A stretch of 64,000 bases of DNA from Hymenobacter siberiensis (GCF_018967845.1 NZ_JAHLZZ010000001.1:3658001-3722000); one strand, 5' to 3'; positions 42,242 to 50,513 are shown, counted from the first letter of the stretch. The notes: generated from the sequence alone by a model not told the origin. Translations and numbers: made by a program.

Positions 42242-43462
42242 TTAGAGCTTCGCCAGGCTGGCTTTGATGCGCCGGAACGCTTCCACCAGCTTGTCATCGG
42301 CGGCGGCGGTGCTGAAGCGCATGCACTCCGGCGCACCAAAGGCATCGCCCGACACGGCCGAAACGTGCGCGTCGTTCAGTAGGTACAGAGCCAGGTCTGA
42401 GGAGTCCCGGATGGTGCTGCCATCGGGCGCGAGACGATTAAAATAGGCCGATACTTCCGGAAAAATGTAGAACGCGCCGCTGGGCGTGGGCGTGTTGAAG
42501 CCGGGAATGTCCTTCACGATATCCAGTACCAAATCGCGGCGGCGGCGGTAGGCGGCCACCATCTCATCGGCCGAGGCGCGGCCACCGCGCAGAGCCGCCA
42601 GCCCCGCCCGCTGGGTGATGGAGCAGGTGCCCGACGTAATCTGGCTCTGCATCTTCTCGCAGGCCGAGGCGATGTCGGCCCGGGCGGCCAGGTAGCCCAG
42701 CCGCCAGCCCGTCATGGCGTAGCCCTTCGAGAAACCGTTGACGGTGATGACCCGGTCTTTTATCTCATCGAAATGGGCCAGGCTGGCGTGCTCGCCCACA
42801 AAGTTGATGTACTCGTAAATCTCATCGGCCAGGGCGTACACCTGCGGGTGACGAGCCAGCACTTCGGCAATTTCGCCCAGCTCCTCGCGGCTGAAAACCG
42901 CGCCCGTGGGGTTGCAGGGCGACGAATACATGATGAGCTTGGTGCGGGGCGTGATGGCCGCTTCGAGCTGCGCGGCCGTCACCTTGTACTCGTTTTCGAG
43001 GGTACCCACCAGCGTCACGGGTACGCCCTCGGCCAGCTTCACCATCTCCTCGTAGCTCACCCAATAGGGCGCAAACACGATGACTTCCTCACCGGGATTC
43101 ACCAGGCTGAGCACGGCGTTGGCCAGCGACTGCTTAGCCCCGGTGCTCACCACAATCTGGTTGGGCTGAAAATCGAGCTGGTTATCCCGCTTGAATTTAT
43201 CGCAGATGGCCTGCCGCAATTCCGGGATGCCGGGCACGGGTGTGTAGAAGGTATGGCCGTCGTCGAGGGCCTGCTTGGCGGCATCCTTGATGTACTGCGG
43301 GGTCTGGAAATCGGGCTCGCCGAAGCTCAGGTTGATGACGTCGATGCCCGTGGCCATCAGCTCGCGGGCTTTCTTGGCCATGGCGATGGTAGCCGACTCG
43401 TTCATCGCCAGCAGGCGGTGCGAGAGCGGGGAAACGGGTGCGAGCGTGGTGGTATCGGGCAT
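42242..43462 (-). CDS. Pyridoxal-phosphate aminotransferase, class I
   Basis: 406-aa fold-type I aminotransferase of the aspartate aminotransferase Ib group. NLSFGEPDFQTPQYIKDAA near the N-terminus, STGAKQSLANAVLSLVNPGE, YSSPCNPTGAVFS, the PLP lysine in VNGFSKGYAMTGWRLGYLAA, and ARADIASACEKMQSQITSG. Likely uses aspartate or related substrates; exact specificity is not visible. ATG 43462 or 43471 are both possible starts. Confidence 0.93.
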   Translation of the reverse strand: MPDTTTLAPVSPLSHRLLAMNESATIAMAKKARELMATGIDVINLSFGEPDFQTPQYIKDAAKQALDDGHTFYTPVPGIPELRQAICDKFKRDNQLDFQPNQIVVSTGAKQSLANAVLSLVNPGEEVIVFAPYWVSYEEMVKLAEGVPVTLVGTLENEYKVTAAQLEAAITPRTKLIMYSSPCNPTGAVFSREELGEIAEVLARHPQVYALADEIYEYINFVGEHASLAHFDEIKDRVITVNGFSKGYAMTGWRLGYLAARADIASACEKMQSQITSGTCSITQRAGLAALRGGRASADEMVAAYRRRRDLVLDIVKDIPGFNTPTPSGAFYIFPEVSAYFNRLAPDGSTIRDSSDLALYLLNDAHVSAVSGDAFGAPECMRFSTAAADDKLVEAFRRIKASLAKL

Positions 43463-43537
43463 ATCGAGCAACGGTAAATGAAGGCGTAAAGCTACGGAAG
43501 TGGCGGCGTAAAGCTACGGAAGTGGCAGCGTAACGCT

Positions 43538-43603
43538 GTACCGTGGACTCGGCGAGTCCGCTCTTGCACTGTTTAAAGCGCGGACTTGCCGAGTCCACGG
43601 TAC
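43538..43603. repeat. Inverted repeat ACCGTGGACTC family, copy 2
   Basis: 24-base arms at 43538-43561 and 43580-43603 (left begins GTACCGTGGACTCGGCGAGT) with one mismatch. Same family as 7919-7982. It separates the glycosyltransferase and aminotransferase genes. Confidence 0.85.
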
Positions 43604-43607
43604 TGGT

Positions 43608-45596
43608 CTACTGCCCCAGCCGCCGCCAGCAGCGCCAGAGCACGCTCAAGTCGGTGCCCGGTTCATAATCCTTTGCATAAAGCATCTCCAGCCTTCGCAG
43701 CGTCACCTCATTGAGCGGGGTGGCCGTGTGGGCGGCATCGGCGGGCGAGAGCACGGCGGGCACGGCGCGGGCCGGGCCTTCGAGGTGGCGCAGGCCCACC
43801 CAGGTGCGGCGGCCCAGCAGCACGGCCCCGCAGTTGCGCAGGAAACCGGCCTTTTTCGGCTGAAACCAAACCAGCACCGGGCTCAGCACCAGCAGGCCGG
43901 CGCTGGTGAGCAGGTCGAGCAGGCGCTTGGCGCGGGCCTGCTGGGGCTGGTAGAGGTTGAGGGCAATATCGAGGGTGTAGTAGTCGCCGGGCGAGTCTTT
44001 ACTGCTGCTGCCGATGATGTACTGGCTGTCTTCGGGCAGGATTTTGTAGGCCACGGGCGGCTCGGCGGGCAGGCCCAGCATGAGGGCGATAATCTGACTC
44101 GCGGGCAGGTCTTTACCGCAGAATATCAGTTCATTCAGCCCGTATAGACGGATAATGTCATCCAGCTGGCGCAGCTCGCCCAGTGGCGAATCGGTGAATT
44201 GGTGAATTGGTGAATTTTCTTCTAAAACGGCTTCCTCCTCCCCCACGCTCACGTAGCCAATCACGCGGGCCGATACGTGGGCGGCTTCGAGCAGCTGGCG
44301 CACGCGGCGGCTCTCGGGCCCCGAGCCCACGATGGCAATATTTTTCTGCCGGCGCTCGCTCAGGTGCAGGTTTTTATACTTGATGAAGTGCGCCACCAGC
44401 TGCCGGCCCACCAGCGCCGCCACGGCCCAGGCCCCGCCCAGAATAATGAGGGCTTTGGAAAACCGCCAGGCATCGAGAAAATTCGAGGCGGCCGAAATCA
44501 GCAGCGTGCCAATGAAAATACCGCGCACCACCCGCGAGGTCCGCACCGGCTGGTCGTAGCCCCCGCTGAGATAGGTCGACGTGAGCCAGACCGCGATGTA
44601 GGCCGGCACGGCCGCCGCCATGTACTGCGGCGGGTACGCGCCCGGCACAAACTTGTGGTTGTGCTCCCAGTAGGTTTTCAGGAAGTACATGCCGCCCCAA
44701 ATCAGGCCGGCATCCAGCAGCAGCGGGGCGGCGCGCACTGCTAGGCGCTCGGCCACGGCCACGCCGGCCCGCAGCCAGATGGCCGCGTTGATGAGCAGCG
44801 AAAACAGGCCCGCCCGGCCCGGCGCGAAGTGTTTCTGAGCAAAAATCACCATCGCCCGGTAAAACACAAACACGTAATTCACGCTGGTGCGCTTCGTGCT
44901 TTCGCCCTTGTAGTGAATGATGCGGGTGCCGGGAAAATAATAGTTTTTCCAGCCGCCCTGGGTGAGGCGGTACGAGAGGTCGATGTCCTCGCCGTACATG
45001 AAATAGTCTTCGTCGAGCAGGCCCACCTGGTCCAGCGCGGCCTTGCGCAGCAGCATGAAGGCCCCGCTCAGCACCTCAATCTCGTGGGTTTCGTCCTTGT
45101 CGAGGAAGCCCAGATGGTAGCGCCCGAAAGTGCGCGACTTCGGAAATACGCCCGCCAGCCCGAACATCTTATAGAACGCCACGGCCGGCGTGGGCAGGGC
45201 GCGCTTGCTTTCGGGCAGAAATTTGCCCTGGCCATCCAGCATTTTTATGCCGAGGCCGCCGCAGTCGGGGTGCGCGTCCATGAAGTCGCAGCAAGCGCGG
45301 AAGGTGTCTTCCTCCACCACGGTATCGGGGTTCAGCAGCAGCTGGTACTGGCCGGTGGCGCGGCGCAGGGCCTGGTTGTTGCCTTTCGAGAAGCCAGGGT
45401 TGTCGCGGTTGGCAATGAGCACAACCTCCGGGAACCGCGCCCGCACCATGGCCACCGAGCCGTCGGCCGAGTTATTATCGACCACGAAAACTTCTACCGG
45501 CTGCCCCAGCTTCTCCACGGCCCGCCGCACCGAAAGCAGCGCCTGCTCCAGGAAATAGCAGACGTTATAATTGACAATGACGACGGAGAGCTTCAA
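43608..45596 (-). CDS. GT2 glycosyltransferase fused to a degenerate phosphoglycosyl transferase
   Basis: 662-aa protein. Residues 1-250 are a family 2 glycosyltransferase: SVVIVNYNVCYFLEQALLS, EVFVVDNNSADGS, QYQLLLNPDTVV (DxD-like), and the acceptor block VLSGAFMLLRKAALDQVGLL. Then membrane helices (about 270-420), a CoA-binding-like Rossmann domain (NIAIVGSGPESRRVRQLLEA) and the frame of a WbaP-type domain (AKRLLDLLTSAGLLVLSPVL) whose central catalytic part is missing; it ends YAKDYEPGTDLSVLWRCWRR as such enzymes do. Likely acts in cell-surface polysaccharide synthesis. An 8-base triple repeat (44193-44216) encodes part of the linker. Confidence 0.85.
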   Translation of the reverse strand: MKLSVVIVNYNVCYFLEQALLSVRRAVEKLGQPVEVFVVDNNSADGSVAMVRARFPEVVLIANRDNPGFSKGNNQALRRATGQYQLLLNPDTVVEEDTFRACCDFMDAHPDCGGLGIKMLDGQGKFLPESKRALPTPAVAFYKMFGLAGVFPKSRTFGRYHLGFLDKDETHEIEVLSGAFMLLRKAALDQVGLLDEDYFMYGEDIDLSYRLTQGGWKNYYFPGTRIIHYKGESTKRTSVNYVFVFYRAMVIFAQKHFAPGRAGLFSLLINAAIWLRAGVAVAERLAVRAAPLLLDAGLIWGGMYFLKTYWEHNHKFVPGAYPPQYMAAAVPAYIAVWLTSTYLSGGYDQPVRTSRVVRGIFIGTLLISAASNFLDAWRFSKALIILGGAWAVAALVGRQLVAHFIKYKNLHLSERRQKNIAIVGSGPESRRVRQLLEAAHVSARVIGYVSVGEEEAVLEENSPIHQFTDSPLGELRQLDDIIRLYGLNELIFCGKDLPASQIIALMLGLPAEPPVAYKILPEDSQYIIGSSSKDSPGDYYTLDIALNLYQPQQARAKRLLDLLTSAGLLVLSPVLVWFQPKKAGFLRNCGAVLLGRRTWVGLRHLEGPARAVPAVLSPADAAHTATPLNEVTLRRLEMLYAKDYEPGTDLSVLWRCWRRLGQ
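44193..44216. repeat. In-frame 8-base tandem repeat in the glycosyltransferase gene
   Basis: Three copies of GGTGAATT, 24 bases in total, encoding NSPIHQFT on the coding strand. The text is typical of small intergenic repeats in this group, but here it is inside a gene, between the Rossmann core and the following helix. Confidence 0.75.
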
Positions 45597-45600
45597 TTTT

Positions 45601-45700
45601 TAGCTGTTAGCCATCAGCTGTTAGCTGTTAGCTTTTTTGTGGCGACCGAGCGGCTCCTCGGGAAGTGCCGACAAAGCTAACAGCTAATGGCTAACAGCTA
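45601..45700. repeat. AGCTGTTAGC-type inverted repeat, copy 2
   Basis: Left side is built of AGCTGTTAGC and AGCCATCAGCTGTTAGCTGT units, right side of AGCTAACAGCTAATGGCTAA. It lies between recR and the glycosyltransferase, both on the minus strand. Same family as 17913-18025. Confidence 0.8.
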
Positions 45701-45705
45701 AAAAA

Positions 45706-46320
45706 CTACCGGACCTGCCGCAGGCGGTCCACGATGCTGCGGCCGAGGGTGATTTCGTCGGCGTATTCCAGCTCGCCGCCCATCGGAATACCCCGGGCAA
45801 TAGTGCTGATGTGCACGTTGGGCAAATCGCGCAGGCGGCGCGATAGGTAGAAGGCCGTGGTGTCGCCCTCCATGGTGGGCGAGATGGCAAGAATAACCTC
45901 GCGCACTTCCGAGTCTTCACCCGCCGCCCGCTCCACCAGCGAGTCAATGTGCAAATCGGAAGGCCCGATGCCTTCAATGGGCGAAATAACGCCGCCCAGC
46001 ACGTGGTACACGCCCTTGTACTGGCCCGTGTTTTCGATGGCAATAACGTCGCGCACGTCCGACACTACGCAGACGAGGCTGTGGTCGCGCAGCTTGTTGG
46101 CGCAAATGCCGCATTCTTCGGCGTCGGAAATGCTGTGGCAGGTTTTGCAGTAGGTAATTTCAAACCGCATCTTGGCCAACGCCTCGGCTAGGCTGGCAGT
46201 GGTGTCCATTTCGGCTTTCAGCAGGTGCAGGGCCAGCCGCAGGGCCGTTTTGCGGCCGATGCCGGGCAGGCGCGACAGCTCGCCCACGGCGTTTTCAATC
46301 AGTTTGGAGGGAAATTCCAT
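45706..46320 (-). CDS. recR: Recombination protein RecR
   Basis: 204-aa RecFOR-pathway protein that helps load RecA at gaps. Helix-hairpin-helix SRLPGIGRKTALRLALHLL, the C4 zinc finger CKTCHSISDAEECGIC, and the Toprim domain LVCVVSDVRDVIAIENTGQY with YHVLGGVISPIEGIGP. Length and order are normal. Confidence 0.96.
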   Translation of the reverse strand: MEFPSKLIENAVGELSRLPGIGRKTALRLALHLLKAEMDTTASLAEALAKMRFEITYCKTCHSISDAEECGICANKLRDHSLVCVVSDVRDVIAIENTGQYKGVYHVLGGVISPIEGIGPSDLHIDSLVERAAGEDSEVREVILAISPTMEGDTTAFYLSRRLRDLPNVHISTIARGIPMGGELEYADEITLGRSIVDRLRQVR

Positions 46321-46325
46321 TCAAA

Positions 46326-46419
46326 AAATGTGAAAATGTGCTGATGTGAAAATATGCAAAATGAAAGGTGTGCTAATCGTATAATTCAGCACATTCTCAC
46401 ATCAGCACATTTCCACATC
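46326..46419. repeat. TGTGAAAATGTGCTGATGTG-type inverted repeat
   Basis: Left arm contains TGTGAAAATGTGCTGATGTG, right arm the matching CACATCAGCACATTTCCACA. It fills the gap between clpS and recR (same strand). Confidence 0.75.
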
Positions 46420-46699
46420 AAATAACATCGGCGGCAATGCCGCGGTCGTGAATGGCGGTGCAAAGGGGCTCCAACTCCTCGTAAGTACCCATTTTGACGG
46501 CGCACTTTCCCTTGTAGTGGATGAGCAGGGTACATTGCTCGGCTTGCTCGGGCTGGTGGCCACACACGTCCATCAGGGTTTTAATGACGTGGTCGAAAGT
46601 GTTAATTTCATCGTTGTACACGACGAGGTTGCGCAGCTCGGCTTCTTCTTCGAGCAGTAGAACCTCTTCATCGTAGTCGGTTTGCGGACGGGTATTCAT
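46418..46699 (-). CDS. clpS: ATP-dependent Clp protease adaptor ClpS
   Basis: 93-aa adaptor that binds N-degron substrates and delivers them to ClpAP/ClpCP. NLVVYNDEINTFDHVIKTLM carries the acidic ligand-binding residues (N-D pair), followed by CTLLIHYKGKCAVKMGTYEE. The N-terminal extension is acidic. Clp protease genes are not adjacent. Confidence 0.95.
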   Translation of the reverse strand: MNTRPQTDYDEEVLLLEEEAELRNLVVYNDEINTFDHVIKTLMDVCGHQPEQAEQCTLLIHYKGKCAVKMGTYEELEPLCTAIHDRGIAADVI

Positions 46700-46851
46700 A
46701 AGGCAAATTTACGCAGAAAGCCCGTGTGAGGCAGCTCCTGATAACCCCAAACCCGCCCGTTTCGTTTCGTGAAATCCTGGCAAATACGCAAACCTTACCC
46801 CGCCATTATGCGAACGAGTAGCGCGAACTTTGCTCCTAGCCCCCGCCCCTC

Positions 46852-47409
46852 ATGCCCGTTCCCTCCGCCGATTTCAAAAAAGCCCTCAAACGCCTCTCCG
46901 AACCCGAAAAGGAAGCCCTCCTGCTCCGCGCCGTGCGCCGCGACGCCGAGCTCTACGAAACCTTCCGCTTCGAGCTGCTGGCCGATATAACCCTGGACCA
47001 GATTCAGGAAGAAACCGCCGACCGCATCCACGAGCTGTTTACCGTGGCTGTGACCGGCCGCCTACTCAACCGCAGCCTCGTGAAGGCCGTGCGCGCCGGC
47101 GTGCAGGAAGCCGCCCGCGCCCGCCGCATCACCAAAAATAAGCAGCTCGAAATCGACCTGCTGCTCTACATTCTGCGGCAGTGCATCGATAATTACTCGG
47201 GCCAGTTCGACAGCGTGTGGGACGGCTTTTACAACGCCACCGCGCGCCTGGCTGCCCGCCTGCCCGCCCTCGTCCTCAAAAGCTTGCACGAGGACCTGTG
47301 GGTCGAATACCAATCAGAATTAGACGATGTGCTGAGCGAGCTACACCGCCGCAAAAAGAGCCACAACCTAAAATTCAACCTGCCCCGAAAATTTGAAATC
47401 CCCGAATAA
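46852..47409 (+). CDS. Conserved-looking helical protein of unknown function (185 aa)
   Basis: Mostly helical cytosolic protein with no signal peptide: KKALKRLSEPEKEALLLRAV, then RIHELFTVAVTGRLLNRSLV, KNKQLEIDLLLYILRQCIDN and a basic C-terminus (HRRKKSHNLKFNLPRKFEIPE). No family recognised; GC-rich codon use supports expression. Its last codons CCC GAA TAA are part of a 53-base perfect palindrome that serves as terminator. Confidence 0.75.
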   Translation: MPVPSADFKKALKRLSEPEKEALLLRAVRRDAELYETFRFELLADITLDQIQEETADRIHELFTVAVTGRLLNRSLVKAVRAGVQEAARARRITKNKQLEIDLLLYILRQCIDNYSGQFDSVWDGFYNATARLAARLPALVLKSLHEDLWVEYQSELDDVLSELHRRKKSHNLKFNLPRKFEIPE

Positions 47410-47453
47410 ATAAAAAAGCCCGCCGAATCGGCGGGCTTTTTTATTTATTCGGG
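47401..47453. terminator. Bidirectional terminator, 53-base perfect palindrome
   Basis: 26-base arms around a single central base, CCCGAATAAATAAAAAAGCC... and its exact reverse complement, with A-run and T-run on either side of a GC-rich core (GCCCGCCGA / TCGGCGGGC). It serves the convergent genes at 46852 (+) and 47467 (-) and includes the last two codons and stop of the first. Confidence 0.92.
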
Positions 47454-47466
47454 TTGAAAACCGCAG

Positions 47467-48105
47467 TTAGGCTTTCTTGGCGATGACGTTGAAAGTCAAG
47501 TCGAACGTGTCGTAGATGGCTTTGTCGCCAATGCTGTCGAAGAACGACTTCGAGCCGTATTTCAGGCCAAACTTGGTACGGTCGATGGTTACTTTGCCGG
47601 TAGCGGCGGCCACACCGTCTTTCACGCCGGCTTTAGCCGGGAAGCTGATGCGCTGCGTCACGCCCTTAATGGTCAGGTCGCCGGCGATGGTCGCGTTATC
47701 GGCATTGGCGGCGGCACCTTTGATGGGCGTTACGCTGACGATTTTGAAGGTCGAGGTGGGGAATTTCTCCACGCCGAAGAAATCGTCGCTGCTCATGTGG
47801 CCCACAAATTTGCCCTGGCTTTCGGCATCTTTGATGTCGGTGGCCACCATGGTTTTCATGTTCACGGTCACGGTACCGCCCACGATGGAGTTGCCCTTCA
47901 CGAGCAATTCGCCGTCGGAAAATTGCATAGTGCCATTGTGGCCGTGGGTTACGGCTTTGCCTTCCCAGCCCAGAGTGCTCAGCTGCGGCTGCAGCTTGTA
48001 GGCGGGGGCAGGAGCTGCCACGGTAGCCACTTTAGGAGCCGAAGCAGCGAAAGTTGCACCAATGGTGGCAATGGCAAACAGGGCGGGCAAGAGGATTTTT
48101 TTCAT
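47467..48105 (-). CDS. YceI family exported protein
   Basis: 212-aa lipocalin-like protein with a signal peptide (MKKILLPALFAIATIGATFA). The domain shows the usual order: STLGWEGKAVTHGHNGTMQF, GGTVTVNMKTM, HMSSDDFFGVEKFPTSTFKI, LTIKGVTQRISFPA and FGLKYGSKSFFDSIGDKAIYD. YceI proteins bind isoprenoid-type lipids and are often induced by stress or base. The gene is downstream of a marR-type regulator on the same strand, which commonly controls yceI. Confidence 0.94.
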   Translation of the reverse strand: MKKILLPALFAIATIGATFAASAPKVATVAAPAPAYKLQPQLSTLGWEGKAVTHGHNGTMQFSDGELLVKGNSIVGGTVTVNMKTMVATDIKDAESQGKFVGHMSSDDFFGVEKFPTSTFKIVSVTPIKGAAANADNATIAGDLTIKGVTQRISFPAKAGVKDGVAAATGKVTIDRTKFGLKYGSKSFFDSIGDKAIYDTFDLTFNVIAKKA

Positions 48106-48218
48106 CTTAAGCAAGTATTGGAAAAAAGGTAAGAAGTATAATTTGAAACAAGCGGTATGGCCCGGCTGCAACGAAAAAGCGTGCCGGAACCTGGGCAACA
48201 GCAGAGATTGAAAATGGC

Positions 48219-48683
48219 TTATTCCACCGTTCGCATTTTATCGAGCAGGTCGTTCAGCTGGCGCATCTCGTCCTCGTTCAGCGGGGCGTTTTCGTTAGAG
48301 TCCAGAATGCCGGTTTCCTCAATGCTATCGAGTAATTCCAGGCCAGCCTTGGTAATCCGGATATCAACGGCCCGGCGATTGGCCGGGCACACGGTGCGGG
48401 TCACCAGCTTTTTCTCTTCGAGACGGTCCACGATGCGCGAGGCGTTGCTGGTTTTGTCCAGCATTCGGTCGATGAGCAGGGCCACGGTGGCCGGCAGCGG
48501 GTGCTGCCCGCGCAAAATGCGCAGAATATTGAACTGCGGCGAGGTGAGGCCGAACGGTTTGAAGGCTGCTGCCTGGCGCAACTGCAACCAGCCAGCCGTG
48601 TATATCAGGTTGATATGGGCTTTCTGGTACTCGTTGCGGAAAATGGGCTGTTTGATTTCGTCTTCGATGCGCATAGCAGGCAT
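48219..48683 (-). CDS. MarR family transcriptional regulator
   Basis: 154-aa winged-helix regulator: GLTSPQFNILRILRGQHPLP (recognition region start), VALLIDRMLDKTSNASRIVD, LEEKKLVTRTVCPANRRAVD (wing). MarR proteins bind palindromes as dimers and are released by small ligands. A 10-base palindrome overlaps its own promoter, and the next gene on the strand is yceI, the probable target. Start at 48683 or 48674. Confidence 0.92.
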   Translation of the reverse strand: MPAMRIEDEIKQPIFRNEYQKAHINLIYTAGWLQLRQAAAFKPFGLTSPQFNILRILRGQHPLPATVALLIDRMLDKTSNASRIVDRLEEKKLVTRTVCPANRRAVDIRITKAGLELLDSIEETGILDSNENAPLNEDEMRQLNDLLDKMRTVE

Positions 48684-48708
48684 AGATGGCAGGTAGTGGA
48701 ATCGGATA

Positions 48709-48739
48709 CAAATATATGTACATACATTTAATGTCACAA
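48709..48739 (-). promoter_or_regulatory. Promoter of marR with overlapping palindromic operator
   Basis: Minus-strand -7 element TATATTTG (48709-48716) and -33 TTG (48737-48739), spacing 20. The palindrome TATGTACATA (48715-48724) overlaps the -7 element, a position where a bound repressor would block transcription. Confidence 0.55.
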
Positions 48740-48844
48740 CATTGTTCCTCGGTATTTTAGAAAAAAGCTGTGCTCCTCCCCTTCCGCCCTACCGCCGGGG
48801 CTTAAAATCCGTATCCCCGCACATTCACCATTTTCTTTATTACC

Positions 48845-49420
48845 ATGACTCGTTTCTTCCTGCTCGTATTCGCCGCCGGCTGCCTGACCAGCGCTCCACG
48901 CCTGGCCGCAGCCCAGGCCGGTGGCTTTCCGGTGCAAACCACCAGCCGCACCCAGTTTGTGATGACCAACGGCGAAGTAGTGCGCCGCGAGGGCACTCAA
49001 ACCATGCCCCTCACCCAAAACGTGAAGCTGCTCGGCGGTGTGAAAATCAACTACAAAAACGGCATCGTAGAGATGCCCGCTGACAAAATAAGCCCCAAGG
49101 GCAAAAAAATCACCCTGCAGGAAGGCGACTACGTGAGGCCCGACGGGGGCGTAGTATTCGCCACGCCGGCCAGCGCCGCCGCCGCCCGGGGCGAAGGTAC
49201 GCCCCCCACCACGCCCCCCGGCACCAAGTACGATACCTACGTGCAGCACGACCCCGGCTTCTCCGACCCCGCCATGCAGGTATCGCTGCTCACTAAAAAG
49301 GTTGAGCTGCTCAACCAGAAAATACGGGCGCTCAGCCAGGGCCAAACCACGCTGCCCAACACCAAGGCCATCGACGACCAGCTCACGCAGCTCGACGCGC
49401 AGCTAAACGCTCCGAAATAG
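48845..49420 (+). CDS. Exported protein, DUF6799-like (191 aa)
   Basis: Signal peptide (about 1-24, ending LAAAQ), then a domain with TQFVMTNGEVVRREGTQTMP and KGKKITLQEGDYVRPDGGVV, a pattern of NG...EGD...dG that I associate with DUF6799 of Bacteroidetes; the same pattern occurs at the N-terminus of the protein at 50722. A C-terminal coiled-coil-like part follows (LLTKKVELLNQKIRALSQGQ). Function unknown. Confidence 0.7.
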   Translation: MTRFFLLVFAAGCLTSAPRLAAAQAGGFPVQTTSRTQFVMTNGEVVRREGTQTMPLTQNVKLLGGVKINYKNGIVEMPADKISPKGKKITLQEGDYVRPDGGVVFATPASAAAARGEGTPPTTPPGTKYDTYVQHDPGFSDPAMQVSLLTKKVELLNQKIRALSQGQTTLPNTKAIDDQLTQLDAQLNAPK

Positions 49421-49436
49421 CCCCAAGCGGCGGAAT

Positions 49437-49488
49437 AGCCCCAGCAAGGCGGCACTCGGTTGATGAGTGCCGCCTTGCTGGGGCTTTT
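49437..49488 (+). terminator. Strong hairpin terminator
   Basis: Perfect 21-base arms (AGCCCCAGCAAGGCGGCACT...) with a 7-base loop followed by TTTT. It lies between the convergent genes at 48845 (+) and 49509 (-). Confidence 0.9.
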
Positions 49489-49508
49489 GGGTTCATGAGC
49501 AGTGCCAG

Positions 49509-50513
49509 CTACACTCGCCGCAACAGCCCCGCCTGTTCCTGCACCAGGCCAAACGGCTCGTCCTTGATAATGAGAAAGCCATCGAGGTCCAGCACATCGG
49601 CCAGGGCGCTGATTTCGAGGGCGGCCGCGATGCCCACGCTGGTTTCGACCATGCAGCCCAGCATGGGCAGCAAGCCGTGGGCGCGGGTACGGTGCAGCAG
49701 GTCGATGCCCCGCCGGAAGCCGCCGGCTTTCATCAGCTTCACATTCACGCCGTGGAACTGCTGGGTGATTTCGGCAAAATCGGCCGCGTCGGTCACCGAT
49801 TCATCGGCGATGAGCGGCACGCTGCTGCGGGGGCGCAGGTAGCGGTAGTCATCGGCCAGGGCGGCGGGCAGGGGCTGCTCCAGCAGCTTCAGGTGCAGGC
49901 CGGGCACTGCGGCCGTTTCTTCCAGAAACCGTAGCACGCTGTCGGCATCGGGCCAGGCTTCGTTGCCATCCACCAGCAGGGCGTGGCCGGGCAGGGCGCG
50001 CGATACTTCGCGCAATAGGTCGAGTCCTTCGGCTTGGTTTACCTTGATTTTCAAGAGCTGAAAGCGGGCAGCATCCTGCTCGCGCAGAAAGTCCGCCACC
50101 GCGCCCGGCGCCATAATGGGCAGGGAAAAAGCCGTGGGCACAGCGGCGGCAGGGGGCAGCACGCCCAGCCATTGCCACACCGGCTGCCCGGCGCAGGCGG
50201 CCAGCCACCGCACGAGGGCGGCTTCAAGGGCAAAGCTCAGGGCATGGGCCACGGGATGCGTGGCCAGTAGCGCATCCAGCTCCGGCAGCGTATTTGTTTC
50301 GGATAATCCATTGCCCAACAGCTCATTAAACTGCTGCCGAAGCAGTTCGGGCGACTCGCCGTAGCGCACATTGGGCGCGGCCTCGCCGGTTCCGTGCTGG
50401 CCGTGCCCGGCTACGCGCAACACCAGATTGGTTTTAGTGGCCGAGGCGTTGCGGGATATTTTCCACACGTAGCGAAGCGGAAGCAGGTACGGGGTGAGAG
50501 TCCAGTTTGGCAT
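49509..50513 (-). CDS. Dipeptide epimerase of the enolase superfamily
   Basis: 334-aa muconate-cycloisomerase-like enzyme, probably an L-Ala-D/L-Glu epimerase acting on cell-wall-derived dipeptides. Catalytic features: KIKVN (Lys pair on strand 2), metal ligands in LLVDGNEAWPD, LLEQPLP and LIADESV, the second Lys in GVNVKLMKAGGFRRG, and substrate-selecting GCMVETSVGIAAA. Other enolase-superfamily activities cannot be excluded. It stands alone. Confidence 0.85.
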   Translation of the reverse strand: MPNWTLTPYLLPLRYVWKISRNASATKTNLVLRVAGHGQHGTGEAAPNVRYGESPELLRQQFNELLGNGLSETNTLPELDALLATHPVAHALSFALEAALVRWLAACAGQPVWQWLGVLPPAAAVPTAFSLPIMAPGAVADFLREQDAARFQLLKIKVNQAEGLDLLREVSRALPGHALLVDGNEAWPDADSVLRFLEETAAVPGLHLKLLEQPLPAALADDYRYLRPRSSVPLIADESVTDAADFAEITQQFHGVNVKLMKAGGFRRGIDLLHRTRAHGLLPMLGCMVETSVGIAAALEISALADVLDLDGFLIIKDEPFGLVQEQAGLLRRV

